Assembly (NCBI RefSeq): GCF_040545335.1
Contig: NZ_JBEPLU010000001.1
Span: 1,116,001 to 1,180,000 of the forward strand
Source: Phenylobacterium koreense
Lineage (GTDB): Bacteria > Pseudomonadota > Alphaproteobacteria > Caulobacterales > Caulobacteraceae
Length of the DNA: 64,000 bases
Direction of reading: 5' to 3'
The translations under genes and the position numbers were made by a program. This document shows positions 41,979-51,854 of the stretch, one piece after another (positions within the stretch are counted from its first letter, which is position 1; each line of letters starts with the position of its first letter). The notes under the pieces are model-generated. The model saw only the letters and a program-made list of their open reading frames with translations. It did no database searches and had not been told where the DNA came from.

Positions 41979-43055
41979 CTAGGCCGCCAGGCCCTGTATC
42001 TGCGCGGCGATGCGGCGGACCCGCTCGGGCCCGCCCAGCAATTGCCGATCGAGGCCGATGCGCTTGAACCAATAATGCAGGCCCAGCAGGTCGGTGATGC
42101 CCATGCCGCCATGGACCTCGGTGGCGGTGCGGGCGATGAAGCGGCCGACCTCCGACAGGTGCGCCTTAGCGTGGGCGGCCGTCAGCGAGGCCTCCTCGGG
42201 CGCGTCGTCGAAGGCGTAGGCCGCGTACCAGACCAGCGACCGGCAGGGTTCGAGTTCCGCGGCCATCTCGGCGCACATGTGCTTCACCGCCTGGAACGAG
42301 CCGATCACCCGGCCGAACTGGCGCCGCTCCTTGGCGTAGGCGACGGCTTTCTCGATCATCACCTGGGCCGCGCCCAGGGTGTCGGCCGCCAGCAGGGTCC
42401 AGGCCGCATCGCGAACAGCATCGAGGCCGTGAGCCGCCAGCGGCTCGGACTCCGTCCCCTCGAACCGCAGCTCGCCCAACCGCCGGGTGAGGTCGATGGT
42501 CGTCATGGGCTCGCGCGCAAGGCCCGCAGCATGGCCATCGACAAGATGCAGGCCGCCCGCATTGTCGGCGACCACGAACAGGTCAGCGCTCATGGCGTCC
42601 GTGACGAAGAGGGCCTTGCCGGTGAGGCGGTCCCCGTCGGCGTCGACGCCGGCCCCGTCGCGGGCGCCGGCGATCGGCTCGCTGATCGCCAGGCCTACGA
42701 TGACCTCACCGGCGGCGATCTTCGGAAGCCAAGCCGACTGCTGGGCCGCCGATCCCGCGCGCGTCAAGGCCACCGAACCGGCCACCGCGCCGAGGAAGGA
42801 CGTGGGCGCCACCGAGCGGCCGAGGGCCTCGGCGGCGAGCGCTGCGTCGAGCAGGCCAAGGCCAAGCCCGCCGTGCTCCTCGTCGACGACCACGCCCGGC
42901 AGGCCGAAATCGCAGAGCGCGGCCCAGATATCGGCGCCCGGGTCCTCCCGGTCGGCGGCGAACTTGCGGACGCGTTCCAGCGGCGCTGCGGCCTCCAAGA
43001 CACGCGACAGGCTTTCCTGCATCAGCCGCTGGTCGGGGGTGATCGAGAAATCCAT
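41979..43055 (-). CDS. Acyl-CoA dehydrogenase, second subunit of a pair
   Basis: A 358-aa acyl-CoA dehydrogenase-fold protein, shorter than usual, with a divergent middle domain. The N terminus is DFSITPDQRLMQESLSRVLE, then VVVDEEHGGLGLGLLDAALA and a shortened FAD loop (VGLAISEPIAGARDG). The C-terminal helices carry AKERRQFGRVIGSFQAVKHM and TEVHGGMGITDLLGLHYWFK. Paired dehydrogenases of this type form alpha2-beta2 enzymes acting on bulky or steroid-side-chain acyl-CoAs in actinobacteria and proteobacteria. The start lies 1 nt after the partner's stop codon. Confidence 0.87.
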   Translation of the reverse strand: MDFSITPDQRLMQESLSRVLEAAAPLERVRKFAADREDPGADIWAALCDFGLPGVVVDEEHGGLGLGLLDAALAAEALGRSVAPTSFLGAVAGSVALTRAGSAAQQSAWLPKIAAGEVIVGLAISEPIAGARDGAGVDADGDRLTGKALFVTDAMSADLFVVADNAGGLHLVDGHAAGLAREPMTTIDLTRRLGELRFEGTESEPLAAHGLDAVRDAAWTLLAADTLGAAQVMIEKAVAYAKERRQFGRVIGSFQAVKHMCAEMAAELEPCRSLVWYAAYAFDDAPEEASLTAAHAKAHLSEVGRFIARTATEVHGGMGITDLLGLHYWFKRIGLDRQLLGGPERVRRIAAQIQGLAA

Positions 43056-43056
43056 G

Positions 43057-44244
43057 TCAGGCGCTCGCCAGCTTCGGTTCGCGCGGCATGCCCAGGCCGC
43101 GCTCGGAGATGATGTTCTTCTGGATCTGGGCGGTGCCGCCGCCGATGATCAGGCCAAGGTCGAACATGTAGTCCCGCTGCCAGCCGCCCTTGGCGCGCAG
43201 ATGCGGCCCATCCTCGTAGAGCACGCCCAGTTCGCCCAGGGCGTCGATCGCCAAGGCCGCGATCTGGTGGTTGAGTTCGCAGCCCTGCAGCTTGACCACC
43301 AGGCCGGCCATGCCCGGCGGCTCGCCGTTCAGGGACGAGGTCAGGTTCCGCAGGCCGTTGAACTTCATCGCCATGACCCGCGCCTGCAGGCGCATGGCGC
43401 GGTCGCGCAGGATCGGGTCGTCGATCAGCCGCCGTCCATCGACGCTCTCGGTCTTCATCAGCTCGATCAGCGAATGCAGCCGCGCCTCCGTGGCGTTGGG
43501 ATCGCCCAGCATGCCGCGTTCGTGCTTCAGGGTGGCGTTGGCGACGAACCAGCCCTTGCCGCGCCCGCCGACCACCGCGCTCTTGGGCACGCGGACATCG
43601 GTGAAGAACACTTCGTTGAACTCGGCCGAACCGGTCATGGTCTTCAGCGGCCGCACCTCGATCCCCGGCGTCTTCATCGAGAACAGCAGGTAGGAGATGC
43701 CGTCGTGCTTGGGCGCGTCCGGCTCGGTCCGCACGAGGCAGAAGATCATGTCGGCCTGGGCCGCCGTGCTTGTCCAGATCTTCGAGCCGGAGATCAGGAA
43801 ATCGTCGCCATCCTCCACCGCCTTGGTCTGCAGCGAGGCGAGGTCCGAGCCCGCGCCCGGTTCCGAATACCCCTGGCACCAGACCACCTCGCCGCGCAGG
43901 GTCGGGCCGATCCAGCGCTGCTTCTGCTCCTCCGACCCGACCTCGAGCAGGGTCGGGACCAGCATGGAGATGCCCTGGTTGGCGAAGCCTCGCGGCGCGC
44001 CGGCGGCGGTGAACTCCTCGGCGATGATGCGGGCCTTCAGGATGTCGGGCTCGGCGCCGTAACCGCCATAGACCTTCGGGATGGTGCGGGCCGCATAGCC
44101 GTTTTCGATGAGCAGGCGCTGCCACTCCAGCGCAGCCTCACGAGGACGGGCCGCCTCGCCCACATAGCGGTCCCGGTGCTTCGTCAGGAAACTGCGGACT
44201 TCCTGGCGAAAACCTTCCATTTCCGGGGTCAATCTAAGGTCCAT
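43057..44244 (-). CDS. Acyl-CoA dehydrogenase, first subunit of a pair
   Basis: 395 aa; the ATG at 44244 has GGGAGG 6 nt upstream, whereas an ATG two codons earlier abuts that site. It has acyl-CoA dehydrogenase motifs VWCQGYSEPGAGSDLASLQT (FAD/substrate loop), FLISGSKIWTSTAAQADMIF and a C-terminal MFDLGLIIGGGTAQIQKNII. It resembles the FadE/IpdE1-like branch, which pairs with a second dehydrogenase subunit, here encoded directly downstream. The substrate is unknown; the family suggests large or branched acyl-CoAs. There is no adjacent ligase or hydratase. Confidence 0.88.
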   Translation of the reverse strand: MDLRLTPEMEGFRQEVRSFLTKHRDRYVGEAARPREAALEWQRLLIENGYAARTIPKVYGGYGAEPDILKARIIAEEFTAAGAPRGFANQGISMLVPTLLEVGSEEQKQRWIGPTLRGEVVWCQGYSEPGAGSDLASLQTKAVEDGDDFLISGSKIWTSTAAQADMIFCLVRTEPDAPKHDGISYLLFSMKTPGIEVRPLKTMTGSAEFNEVFFTDVRVPKSAVVGGRGKGWFVANATLKHERGMLGDPNATEARLHSLIELMKTESVDGRRLIDDPILRDRAMRLQARVMAMKFNGLRNLTSSLNGEPPGMAGLVVKLQGCELNHQIAALAIDALGELGVLYEDGPHLRAKGGWQRDYMFDLGLIIGGGTAQIQKNIISERGLGMPREPKLASA

Positions 44245-44250
44245 CGGCAT

Positions 44251-44612
44251 CCTCCCGGCCAGGATTTTCGCCTAGGCGAGCATCGCTGGAGGACCGGCGC
44301 AAGAGTGACCTTGCGGAACCGGAAATTCAGCGGCGGCGCGCCGCCCGGTAACCAATTGTAAAACGGCGCGCTCTAGCGAAAGACCGGGGGGACTTCTATT
44401 CGGCAAGGCCGGCGAAGCGCTGCTGCGGATGGCCAGCCGCGCGGCCGAAAGATCGCGGCTGGCGCCGTTAACCCGAATGGATCCAGTCACCCGGCAGGAT
44501 ACGGCCCCGATCGAGGCCGGACACGCGCTTGCACAGAGGTCGCAGGCCGCAGCCCGGCGGTTGGGGATTGTTCTAGACGGCCCGCAGTAGGCGGCGCCCA
44601 CGGGGGAATACG
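44251..44612. other. Gene-free stretch before the chemotaxis operon
   Basis: About 360 nt between the divergent dehydrogenase and STAS genes. It contains a 14-bp perfect palindrome GGCGGCGCGCCGCC (44332-44345), next to CAATTGTAAAACGG. The chemotaxis promoter must lie here, since the operon starts at 44613, but I see no confident sigma or CtrA element. Short open frames on the minus strand look like chance. Confidence 0.4.
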
Positions 44613-44894
44613 ATGTCGGATTCGCAAGCGCCGGCGGTGGTCAGCCTGCCGCCTATCCTTGACCTGCAGGCGGCCGAGCCTCTGCGGGCCGAGTTGCTGG
44701 CCCTGCGTGGCCGCCCGGTGCGCCTCGACGCTTCCCAGGTCACCCGGCTGGGCGGCCTTTGCCTGCAAGTGCTGATGGCTACGCGGAAAATTTGGGCCGA
44801 GGACAGCCTTAGCTTAACCGTGGATCAACCGTCGTCGGTCTTTTCAGAACAACTGGCCGCTTTCGGCGCGCCCGAGCTGCAATTCGAGGTCTAA
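44613..44894 (+). CDS. STAS-domain protein at the head of the chemotaxis operon
   Basis: A 93-aa single STAS domain (SpoIIAA/MlaB-like): VVSLPPILDLQAAEPLRAEL, VRLDASQVTRLGGLCLQVLM, then the helix/strand end. The residue after the conserved Asp-Ala-Ser is where anti-sigma-factor antagonists are phosphorylated (S in DASQV), so phospho-control is possible. Small STAS proteins occur in many alphaproteobacterial che operons just upstream of cheY. It starts 11 nt before cheY. GGGGGAA precedes the ATG. Confidence 0.87.
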   Translation: MSDSQAPAVVSLPPILDLQAAEPLRAELLALRGRPVRLDASQVTRLGGLCLQVLMATRKIWAEDSLSLTVDQPSSVFSEQLAAFGAPELQFEV

Positions 44895-44905
44895 GGGGGA
44901 TTCTC

Positions 44906-45271
44906 GTGAGCAAGACCGTTCTGACGATCGATGACAGCCGCACCATGCGGGAAATGCTGAACCACGCGCTGGTCCAGGCCGGATACACCGTGATCCAGGC
45001 CGTGGATGGCGTGGAGGGGCTGGAAGTCCTGCAGGCCAACGGCGCCGACGTCGTCATCACCGATATCAACATGCCCCGCCTGGATGGCTTCGGGGTGATC
45101 GAGGGCGTGCGCGCCAATCCGGACTATCGGGCGACGCCGATCCTGGTGCTCACCACCGAGAGCGACGCGGCCAAGAAGGAGCGAGCTCGCGCGGCCGGCG
45201 CCACCGGCTGGATCGTGAAGCCCTTCAATCCGGTGAAGCTGGTCGAAGCCGTCCGCCGCGTCGCCGCCTGA
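44906..45271 (+). CDS. cheY: Chemotaxis response regulator CheY (first copy)
   Basis: A 121-aa single receiver domain. The acidic pocket is in VLTIDDSRTMREML, the phospho-acceptor Asp in VVITDINMPRLDGFG, Thr in ILVLTTESD and Lys in GWIVKPFNP. The start is GTG with AAGGGGG upstream. It corresponds by position to CheYI of Caulobacter. It would carry the phosphoryl signal from CheA to the flagellar switch or act as a phosphate sink; several CheY copies in this operon make the division of labour unclear. Confidence 0.95.
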   Translation: MSKTVLTIDDSRTMREMLNHALVQAGYTVIQAVDGVEGLEVLQANGADVVITDINMPRLDGFGVIEGVRANPDYRATPILVLTTESDAAKKERARAAGATGWIVKPFNPVKLVEAVRRVAA

Positions 45272-45296
45272 CCCATCCACGATCCGGAGCGCTCCG

Positions 45297-47561
45297 TTGG
45301 ACCCGTTCGAGAGCATCAAGCAGACCTTCTTCCAGGAGTGCGACGAACTCCTGACCGACGCCGAGCAGGGTCTGCTGGCGATGGAGACTGGCGACGCCGA
45401 CGGCGAGACGATCAACGCCGTCTTCCGGGCCGTGCACTCGGTCAAGGGCGGAGCCGGCGCCTTCGGCCTCGAGGAGTTGATCCGCTTCGCCCACGTCTTC
45501 GAGACGGTGATGGACGAGCTCCGCTCGGGGAAGATGGAGCTCACCAACGAGGTCGCCAAGACGCTGCTGCGCGCCTTCGACGTGCTGGCCGACCACGTGG
45601 CGGCCGCCCGCGACGGGACCATGGTCGACGAGGCCCGCTCCAGCGGAATGATCGCCGAACTGAAGGCGCTGATCGGCGACGACGGAATGGAGGAAGAGGG
45701 CGACCTCGGCGACGAGGACTTCGGCTTCGTGCCGATGGCGGTTTCGATCGACGACGAGCCTGTCGGCGAAGCGGCCGGCGACTTCGACCTGCCCCCGCCG
45801 GTCGCTCTGGACGAGCCGCAGGCTGCCGCCGGCGCCACCTGGATCATCGAGTTCGCCCCCAAGACCAGCATGTACGCCAAGGCCAACGAGGCCGGGCTGG
45901 TGCTGCGCGAACTGGCCCGCCTGGGCGAAAGCGAAGTGACGCTGGACGACAGCGCCCTGCCGTCGCTCGACCAGATGCAGGCCGAACACGCCTATCTGAG
46001 CTGGACCATCCGCCTGACCACCGAGGCCGACGAGGCCTCGATCCGCGAAGTATTCGAGTTCGTCGAGGACGACTGCGTCCTTTCGATCCGCTGCGAAGAC
46101 GCCGCCGAGCCCGCCGCCACCCCTGTGAAAGCCTCGTCGAGCGACGATGAGCTCGCCCGCCGCAGCGCCGAGGAGCCGCTCGACATCGCCGCCCTGCTCG
46201 CGCGGGTCGCCGCCACCCCTGAGCCCGAGGCTGAAGCCGCCCCAGTCGCGGTCACGCCTGAACCTGCGCCTGAAGCCGCGCCGGCCGCTGCTGCTCCGGC
46301 CGCCGCGCCCGCCAAGACCCAAGCGCCGGCCAACACCAATACGGCGGCCGCCCCTCAGGCCACGATCCGCGTCGACCTGGACCGGGTGGATCGCCTGATC
46401 AACGCCGTGGGCGAGCTGGTCATCCAGCAGGCCATGCTGTCCCAGCGCGTCCTGGAGAGCGGACTGGCCCGGTCGTCCAATGTCGTCCTCGGCCTTGAGG
46501 ACCTCGAACTGCTGACCCGGGAAATCCAGGACAGCGTGATGGCCATCCGCGCCCAGCCGGTGAAGAGCGTCTTCCAGCGCATGCCCCGCCTGGTGCGTGA
46601 GGTCGCCGACATGGTCGGCAAGCGCGTCAAGCTGGTCATGGAAGGCGAGAACACCGAAGTCGACAAGACCGTCATCGAGCGGCTCACCGACCCGATCACC
46701 CACATGTTGCGCAACGCCATCGACCACGGGCTGGAAGCGCCCGACGAGCGCGGAGCGGCCGGCAAGCCGGCCGAGGGCGTGGTCCACATGCGGGCCCTGC
46801 ACCGCGGGGGACGCATCGTGATCGAGATCCAGGACGACGGCCGCGGAATCAACCGCCCGCGAGTCCGCGGCATCGCCGTCGAAAAGGGCCTGATCACCGA
46901 AGATGCGGTGCTGTCGGACGAGGAAATCGACAACCTGATCTTCCTGCCCGGCTTCTCCACCGCCGAAACCATTTCGAATGTCTCCGGCCGCGGCGTGGGG
47001 ATGGACGTGGTCCGCCGCTCGATCCAGGGCCTGGGCGGGCGCATCTCGATCTCCTCGGAGCCGGGCAAGGGCTCGAAGTTCACCATGTCCCTGCCGCTGA
47101 CCCTGGCGGTGCTGGACGGCATGGTCGTGACCGCCGCGGAACAGACCCTGGTGGCGCCGCTCTCGGCCATCGTCGAGAGCCTGACCCCGCGCGCCGAGGA
47201 CGTGCACTATGTCGGCGGCAAGGACGCGGTGATCCGCATCCGCGAGACCTTCGTGCCGCTGATCGACGTCGGTGTGGCCCTCGGCTTCCGCGACGTCCCG
47301 ACCGAGCCGTCGCAAGGCGTGGCCGTGCTGGTGGAAAGCGAAGGCGGCGGCAAGGCGGCCCTGCTGGTCGAGGCGATCCAGGGTCAGCGCCAGGTCGTGA
47401 TCAAGAGCCTCGAAGCCAACTACCAGCAAATCGAAGGCATCGCCGCGGCGACCATCCTGGGCGACGGCCGCGTCGCCCTGATCCTCGACGTCGACGCCCT
47501 CGTCACCACCCAGCACCGACGCAAGCCGAGCCCTCGGGCCGAAAAGCGAATGGCAGGATGA
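45297..47561 (+). CDS. cheA: Chemotaxis histidine kinase CheA
   Basis: A 754-aa kinase. P1 (HPt) has H47 in [13 protein letters not shown]; a P2-like domain lies around 180-270 and an Ala/Pro-rich linker around 290-355. P3 dimerisation is [20 protein letters not shown]4 ATPase has [24 protein letters not shown] and [19 protein letters not shown]5 is CheW-like to the end. The start codon is TTG at 45297 with CCGGAGC upstream; family alignment ([17 protein letters not shown]) supports it. It phosphorylates CheY and CheB at receptor arrays. It overlaps cheW by 4 nt. Confidence 0.96.
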   Translation: MDPFESIKQTFFQECDELLTDAEQGLLAMETGDADGETINAVFRAVHSVKGGAGAFGLEELIRFAHVFETVMDELRSGKMELTNEVAKTLLRAFDVLADHVAAARDGTMVDEARSSGMIAELKALIGDDGMEEEGDLGDEDFGFVPMAVSIDDEPVGEAAGDFDLPPPVALDEPQAAAGATWIIEFAPKTSMYAKANEAGLVLRELARLGESEVTLDDSALPSLDQMQAEHAYLSWTIRLTTEADEASIREVFEFVEDDCVLSIRCEDAAEPAATPVKASSSDDELARRSAEEPLDIAALLARVAATPEPEAEAAPVAVTPEPAPEAAPAAAAPAAAPAKTQAPANTNTAAAPQATIRVDLDRVDRLINAVGELVIQQAMLSQRVLESGLARSSNVVLGLEDLELLTREIQDSVMAIRAQPVKSVFQRMPRLVREVADMVGKRVKLVMEGENTEVDKTVIERLTDPITHMLRNAIDHGLEAPDERGAAGKPAEGVVHMRALHRGGRIVIEIQDDGRGINRPRVRGIAVEKGLITEDAVLSDEEIDNLIFLPGFSTAETISNVSGRGVGMDVVRRSIQGLGGRISISSEPGKGSKFTMSLPLTLAVLDGMVVTAAEQTLVAPLSAIVESLTPRAEDVHYVGGKDAVIRIRETFVPLIDVGVALGFRDVPTEPSQGVAVLVESEGGGKAALLVEAIQGQRQVVIKSLEANYQQIEGIAAATILGDGRVALILDVDALVTTQHRRKPSPRAEKRMAG

Positions 47562-48034
47562 GCATGAACGATCCGATGACCCCGGCGGCCGCCGGCGCGC
47601 GCCGCGAATTGATCGCCTTCCGCATCGCCGACCAGGAATTCTGCGTCGATATCATGCAGGTGCGTGAGATCCGCGGCTGGACGCCTGCGACTCCCCTGCC
47701 CCGCACCCCTTCGTTTATGAAGGGCGTCATCAACCTGCGCGGCGCGGTGTTGCCGATCGTGGACCTGGGCGCGCGCCTGGGCCTGACGACCAGCGAACCC
47801 AGCGCCCGCCACGTTATCATGGTGGTCAATATCGGCGGACGGACCATCGGCCTGCTGGTCGAGGCGGTCAGCGACATCATCAATGTCAGCGACGATATGG
47901 TGCAGCCTACCCCGGACGTGGCCTGCGACCAGGTGAAGACCTTCGTGAAGGGCCTGTTCGCCATCGACGGGCGCATGGTCAGTCTGATCTCGCTGGACCG
48001 CGTGCTGCCGGAGACCGAGGCCGAGGCTGCATGA
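47558..48034 (+). CDS. cheW: Chemotaxis coupling protein CheW
   Basis: A 158-aa SH3-like coupling protein. The first barrel starts [20 protein letters not shown]; the receptor/kinase-binding part has [20 protein letters not shown], and the second barrel has [20 protein letters not shown]. It links chemoreceptors to CheA. It overlaps cheA at its start and cheR at its end by 4 nt each. No receptor (MCP) gene is in the operon or the window, so receptors are encoded elsewhere. Confidence 0.96.
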   Translation: MSMNDPMTPAAAGARRELIAFRIADQEFCVDIMQVREIRGWTPATPLPRTPSFMKGVINLRGAVLPIVDLGARLGLTTSEPSARHVIMVVNIGGRTIGLLVEAVSDIINVSDDMVQPTPDVACDQVKTFVKGLFAIDGRMVSLISLDRVLPETEAEAA

Positions 48035-48909
48035 CGACCGGCGCCGACACGCGCGCCCGGGGGGGCGGAGCCGGCCTGGTCGAAGGCGAGTTCCTGTTCA
48101 CCGACGAGGACTTCCGCAAGATCGCACAGATCCTGCACAGCCACGCCGGCATCGCGCTGGCCGAGGGCAAGGCCGCGCTTGTCTATTCGCGGCTGGCCAA
48201 GCGGCTGCGGTCGCTGGGCCTGCGCTCCTTCCGTGAGTATTGCGCCCTGGTCGAGGGCAATCAGGGTCTGGACGAGCGCCAGGCCATGATGGCCGCCCTG
48301 ACCACCAATGTGACCCGCTATTTCCGCGAACCGCACCACTTCGACCACCTGCGTGAAGTGGTGATGCCGACCCTGGCCGAGCGGGCGCGCAAGGGCGGCC
48401 GCGTGCGCCTCTGGTCGGCCGCCTGCTCCAACGGCCAGGAGCCCTACTCCATGGCCATCACCGTCCTGCAGGCCCTTCCGGAGGCGGCCAGCCTGGACGT
48501 GAAGATCCTCGCCACCGACATCGACCCGAACATGATCGCCGAGGGCAAGGCGGGCGTGTATCGCGAGGACGCCGTCGCCCCGGTGCCGCTGGACCTGCGC
48601 CGCAAGTGGTTCAGGAAGGCGACCGGCGGCTGGGAAGTCGCGGACGACCTGCGCGACCTGGTGGCGTTCCGCGAGCTGAACCTCATCGGCGAATGGCCGA
48701 TGCGCGGGAAGTTCGACGCCATCTTCTGCCGCAACGTGGTGATCTATTTCGACGAGCCGACCCAAGAGCGGATCTGGAGCCGTTTCGCCCCGATGCTGGA
48801 GCCGGGCGGCACGCTCTATATCGGCCATTCCGAGCGGGTCACCGGACCCGCCGCGTCCCGGTTCGAGACCACCGGCCTGACCACCTACGCACTGAAGGGA
48901 GCCGCCTGA
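48031..48909 (+). CDS. cheR: Chemoreceptor glutamate methyltransferase CheR
   Basis: 292 aa. An N-terminal helical domain ([56 protein letters not shown]) precedes the SAM-binding domain with [39 protein letters not shown] and [20 protein letters not shown]. It methylates receptor glutamates using SAM during adaptation. An extra 20-residue Gly-rich N terminus precedes the domain. It overlaps cheW by 4 nt and cheB by 1 nt (TGATG). Confidence 0.96.
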   Translation: MTTGADTRARGGGAGLVEGEFLFTDEDFRKIAQILHSHAGIALAEGKAALVYSRLAKRLRSLGLRSFREYCALVEGNQGLDERQAMMAALTTNVTRYFREPHHFDHLREVVMPTLAERARKGGRVRLWSAACSNGQEPYSMAITVLQALPEAASLDVKILATDIDPNMIAEGKAGVYREDAVAPVPLDLRRKWFRKATGGWEVADDLRDLVAFRELNLIGEWPMRGKFDAIFCRNVVIYFDEPTQERIWSRFAPMLEPGGTLYIGHSERVTGPAASRFETTGLTTYALKGAA

Positions 48910-49946
48910 TGAGCATCGGGGTCCTGGTCGTCGACGACAGCGCGACCATGCGCGGCCTGATCGCCGCTGCGCTGAAGCGCGATCCCGACATCGAGGTGCT
49001 GGGCTTCGCCAACGATCCGATCGAGGCGCGCGAGCAGATCAAGAAGCTCAATCCCGACGTGGTCACCCTGGACGTCGAGATGCCGAAGATGAACGGCATC
49101 GAGTTCCTCGAGAAGATCATGCGGCTTCGGCCGACCCCGGTGGTGATGGTCTCGACCCTCACCCAGGCCGGCGCCGACGTGACCCTGGCGGCCCTGGAAC
49201 TGGGCGCGGTGGACTGCATCGGCAAGCCGGTAGGCGGGGTCACGGCCCAGGAAGCCTTCTCGGAGCTCACCGCCAAGGTGAAGGCCGCCGCCCGCGCGCG
49301 GGTGAAGCCCTATAGCGGCCCGGCCGCTCCCGTCGAGCGGGACAGCGACTATCGCGCGTCAGACTGCGTCCTGGCGATCGGCTCGTCGACCGGTGGGGTC
49401 GAAGCGCTGATGACCATCCTGGCGACCTTTCCGGCCACCTGCCCGCCGACCGTCATCACCCAGCACATGCCGGCGACCTTCACCAAGAGTTTCGCCGCGC
49501 GGCTGGACAAGATCTCGGGGGCTCATGTCACCGAGGCCAAGGACGGCGATCGGCTGGTCCCCGGCCACGTCTACCTCGCCCCTGGCGGCGACCTGCATAT
49601 GGAAGTGGCCGGCGTCTCTCAGCCCGTCATCCGTCTGCGAGCGGGCGAGCCGGTCAACGGCCACCGGCCTTCGGTGGACGTGCTGTTCGAATCGATGGCC
49701 AAATTGCACCGTCCGACGGTCGGCGTAATCTTGACCGGCATGGGCCGGGACGGCGCGGCCGGCCTGCTCACCATGCGTCAGTCCGGCGCCCGCACGCTGG
49801 GCCAGGACGAGTCCTCAAGCGTCGTCTACGGCATGCCGAGGGTCGCCTTCGAAATCGGCGCCGTCGAAAGGCAGTACGGCCTTTCCCGGATGGGCCCCGC
49901 AATATTGAACCTCTGCTCCGCCGCAGACCACCAAAGGACCGCGTGA
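48909..49946 (+). CDS. cheB: Chemotaxis methylesterase CheB
   Basis: 345 aa. The receiver domain has [14 protein letters not shown], the phospho-Asp in [13 protein letters not shown] and a Lys in [10 protein letters not shown] short linker leads to the esterase domain with the catalytic triad Ser ([13 protein letters not shown]), His ([17 protein letters not shown]) and Asp ([12 protein letters not shown]). It removes receptor methyl esters and deamidates glutamines when phosphorylated by CheA. The start at 48909 overlaps the cheR stop (TGATG); an open frame further upstream is the cheR shadow. Confidence 0.96.
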   Translation: MSIGVLVVDDSATMRGLIAAALKRDPDIEVLGFANDPIEAREQIKKLNPDVVTLDVEMPKMNGIEFLEKIMRLRPTPVVMVSTLTQAGADVTLAALELGAVDCIGKPVGGVTAQEAFSELTAKVKAAARARVKPYSGPAAPVERDSDYRASDCVLAIGSSTGGVEALMTILATFPATCPPTVITQHMPATFTKSFAARLDKISGAHVTEAKDGDRLVPGHVYLAPGGDLHMEVAGVSQPVIRLRAGEPVNGHRPSVDVLFESMAKLHRPTVGVILTGMGRDGAAGLLTMRQSGARTLGQDESSSVVYGMPRVAFEIGAVERQYGLSRMGPAILNLCSAADHQRTA

Positions 49947-50335
49947 TGCCCGCAGCCGCCAGCATCAAGACCTTGATCGTCGATGACCAGCAGACCATGC
50001 GTTCGCTGATCCGCACCAGCCTGAACGCCCTGGGCATCTCCAACACCCGCGAGGCGCCGGACGGCGAGGAGGCCCTGCGCCAGTTGATCCAGGGGCCAGC
50101 GAACCTGGTGATCACCGACTTCAACATGCCCAAGCTGGACGGGCTGGGCCTGCTGCGCGCGATCCGCGCCCACGGCCCGACCTCCAAGACGGCGGTGATC
50201 ATGCTGACCGGCCGCGCGGACCGCGAGCTCGTGCAGCGCGCCGTGCAGTTCGGCGTCAACAACTACCTGGTGAAGCCCTTCACCACCCAGACGTTGAAGG
50301 AAAAGATCGAAGCGGTGTTCGGCCCCCTCACATGA
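49946..50335 (+). CDS. cheY: Chemotaxis response regulator CheY (second copy)
   Basis: 129 aa from the ATG that overlaps the cheB stop (TGATG), with AAAGGA upstream. The receiver residues are all present: [13 protein letters not shown], Asp in [13 protein letters not shown], Thr in [12 protein letters not shown], Lys in [12 protein letters not shown]. Its position after cheB corresponds to CheYII of Caulobacter, which is regarded as a main motor regulator. It overlaps cheD by 4 nt. Confidence 0.95.
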   Translation: MPAAASIKTLIVDDQQTMRSLIRTSLNALGISNTREAPDGEEALRQLIQGPANLVITDFNMPKLDGLGLLRAIRAHGPTSKTAVIMLTGRADRELVQRAVQFGVNNYLVKPFTTQTLKEKIEAVFGPLT

Positions 50336-50892
50336 TCGTCGAGAACGTCCCCGGACGACCTGGCAGACGGATCCATGTGGTGCAGGGCGAGCATCACATC
50401 TCGAACGATCCGGATGTCGTCTTGACCACGATCCTCGGATCGTGCGTGGCCGTGTGCATGCGCGATCCCAAAGCCGGGGTCGGAGGGATGAACCACTTTC
50501 TCCTGCCGGAAGGCCGCGCCGAGGGACTGGACGAAGGCCGCCGCTACGGCGCCTACGCCATGGAACTGCTGATCAACGACCTGCTGCGCGCCGGCGCGCG
50601 CCGTGATCGGCTGGAGGCCAAGCTGTTCGGCGGCGCGAGGATGTTCGGCGGGCTCTCGGACGTCGGCGCGTCCAACGCGGCCTTCGCGGAAAAATTCCTC
50701 CGCGACGAAGGTATTCCGGTCGTCGGATCGAGCCTGGGCGGGCTTTCGGCGCGGCGGGTTCGATACTGGCCGACCACCGGCCGCGCCCAGCAGCGGACGG
50801 TCACTGATAACGCCGAGCTAACCCATCTGCGCGAACCTGTGGCCAGAGTTCCGGCTCTCGTCTCCGACGAGGGATCGGTGGAGCTGTTCTGA
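50332..50892 (+). CDS. cheD: Chemoreceptor glutamine deamidase CheD
   Basis: A 186-aa papain-like deamidase. The active-site block [20 protein letters not shown] contains the nucleophilic Cys and the conserved Thr, and [11 protein letters not shown] carries the His. The tail, [20 protein letters not shown], is longer than the minimal enzyme. It converts receptor glutamines to glutamates and modulates adaptation. It overlaps the second cheY by 4 nt and cheU by 1 nt. Confidence 0.96.
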   Translation: MIVENVPGRPGRRIHVVQGEHHISNDPDVVLTTILGSCVAVCMRDPKAGVGGMNHFLLPEGRAEGLDEGRRYGAYAMELLINDLLRAGARRDRLEAKLFGGARMFGGLSDVGASNAAFAEKFLRDEGIPVVGSSLGGLSARRVRYWPTTGRAQQRTVTDNAELTHLREPVARVPALVSDEGSVELF

Positions 50893-51245
50893 TGAGCCCT
50901 GTCCCCGTCCGCGCGCCCGAGGTCCTGTCGTCGATCGCCCAGGAGCTGGAGCATGCAGGCCAGCTTTGCGACCGCCTGGAGACCCTCGTCACCCAGTTGG
51001 TGCGCGCCACGCGCGGCGAGCCGCTGGCGATCGCCCTGCACGAGGCCCAGACCCTGGACGTGCTGACCCAGCATCTGGCGGCCCTGGCGACCTTCAGCCG
51101 CAACCTGTCGAGCCAGGGCGAGAGCGCCGGCTACGACCTGCGCCAGGCGGTGGCTGGAGTGACCCTCGGCGACCTGGCGGGGCGCTTGTCGGGCGTCAGC
51201 GCCGAGGCGGCCGGCGCCGACGCCGGCGACCTGGACCTTTTCTGA
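50892..51245 (+). CDS. cheU: CheU-like protein of the Caulobacter-type chemotaxis operon
   Basis: A 117-aa alpha-helical protein (SSIAQELEHAGQLCDRLETL, LTQHLAALATFSRNLSSQGE) ending in an acidic tail (GADAGDLDLF). It has no catalytic motif. It is named by position: in Caulobacter the small gene between cheD and the third cheY is cheU. The acidic, aromatic end could be a docking peptide. Its molecular role is not established. It abuts cheD (1-nt overlap) and precedes the third CheY-like gene by 12 nt. Confidence 0.75.
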   Translation: MSPVPVRAPEVLSSIAQELEHAGQLCDRLETLVTQLVRATRGEPLAIALHEAQTLDVLTQHLAALATFSRNLSSQGESAGYDLRQAVAGVTLGDLAGRLSGVSAEAAGADAGDLDLF

Positions 51246-51257
51246 GACCGTCCGGTC

Positions 51258-51854
51258 ATGGCCCTCGACCCCAAGATCAGGATCAACCTGGACCGCTCGG
51301 TAGTCCTGCTGGTCGACGACAATCCGCAGGCGCTCGAGGCGCTGTCCTCGATGTTCCGCGGCTTCGGGGTCCGCAAGCAGTTCAAGGCGGCCTCGGGGGC
51401 CGAGGCGATGCACATCGTCAAGACCCAGGAACTCGACCTCATCATCACCGACTCCTCCATGCCTGACATGGACGGCTACGACTTCGTCCGCTGGCTGCGC
51501 CGAGAGGGGCCGGACGCGGCCCGGTTCGCCCCGGTGATCATGCTGACCGGCCACGCCGCCCGCAGCATGGTGGAAAAGAGCCGCGATTCCGGCGCCAACT
51601 TCGTGGTCTCCAAGCCCTTCACCCCCGAGATCCTGCTGCAGCGGGTGTTCTGGGTGGCCAAGGATGAGCGCCAGATGGTGGTGGCCGCGAGCTATGTCGG
51701 CCCCGACCGCCGTTTCAAGAACGTCGGGCCGCCGCTCGGCATGAAGGGTCGGCGCAAGGACGACCTTTCAGGTCATGTGGGGGCTGCGACCACGCCGAAC
51801 ATGGATCAATCCGATATCGACATGCTGTTGAGACCTTCGAAGGTGCAGCTATGA
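51258..51854 (+). CDS. CheY-like response regulator with arginine-rich C-terminal extension
   Basis: A 198-aa protein. The receiver (12-135) has all key residues: D20/D21, phospho-D65 in LIITDSSMPDMDG, T97, K119 in VVSKPFTP. A 60-residue extension contains SYVGPDRRFKN (R151, R152) and MKGRRKDD (R165, R166). Arginine-rich extensions on CheY-like proteins bind cyclic di-GMP in the Caulobacter Cle proteins, so this may be a c-di-GMP-responsive motor or holdfast effector (inference). It corresponds by position to CheYIII. It overlaps cheE by 4 nt and has a paralogue at 52771-53367. Confidence 0.9.
   Translation: MALDPKIRINLDRSVVLLVDDNPQALEALSSMFRGFGVRKQFKAASGAEAMHIVKTQELDLIITDSSMPDMDGYDFVRWLRREGPDAARFAPVIMLTGHAARSMVEKSRDSGANFVVSKPFTPEILLQRVFWVAKDERQMVVAASYVGPDRRFKNVGPPLGMKGRRKDDLSGHVGAATTPNMDQSDIDMLLRPSKVQL

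Noticed and set aside
45225..47516. A 763-codon frame antisense to cheA
   Set aside because: cheA carries all kinase domains; the opposite frame has no recognisable domain.
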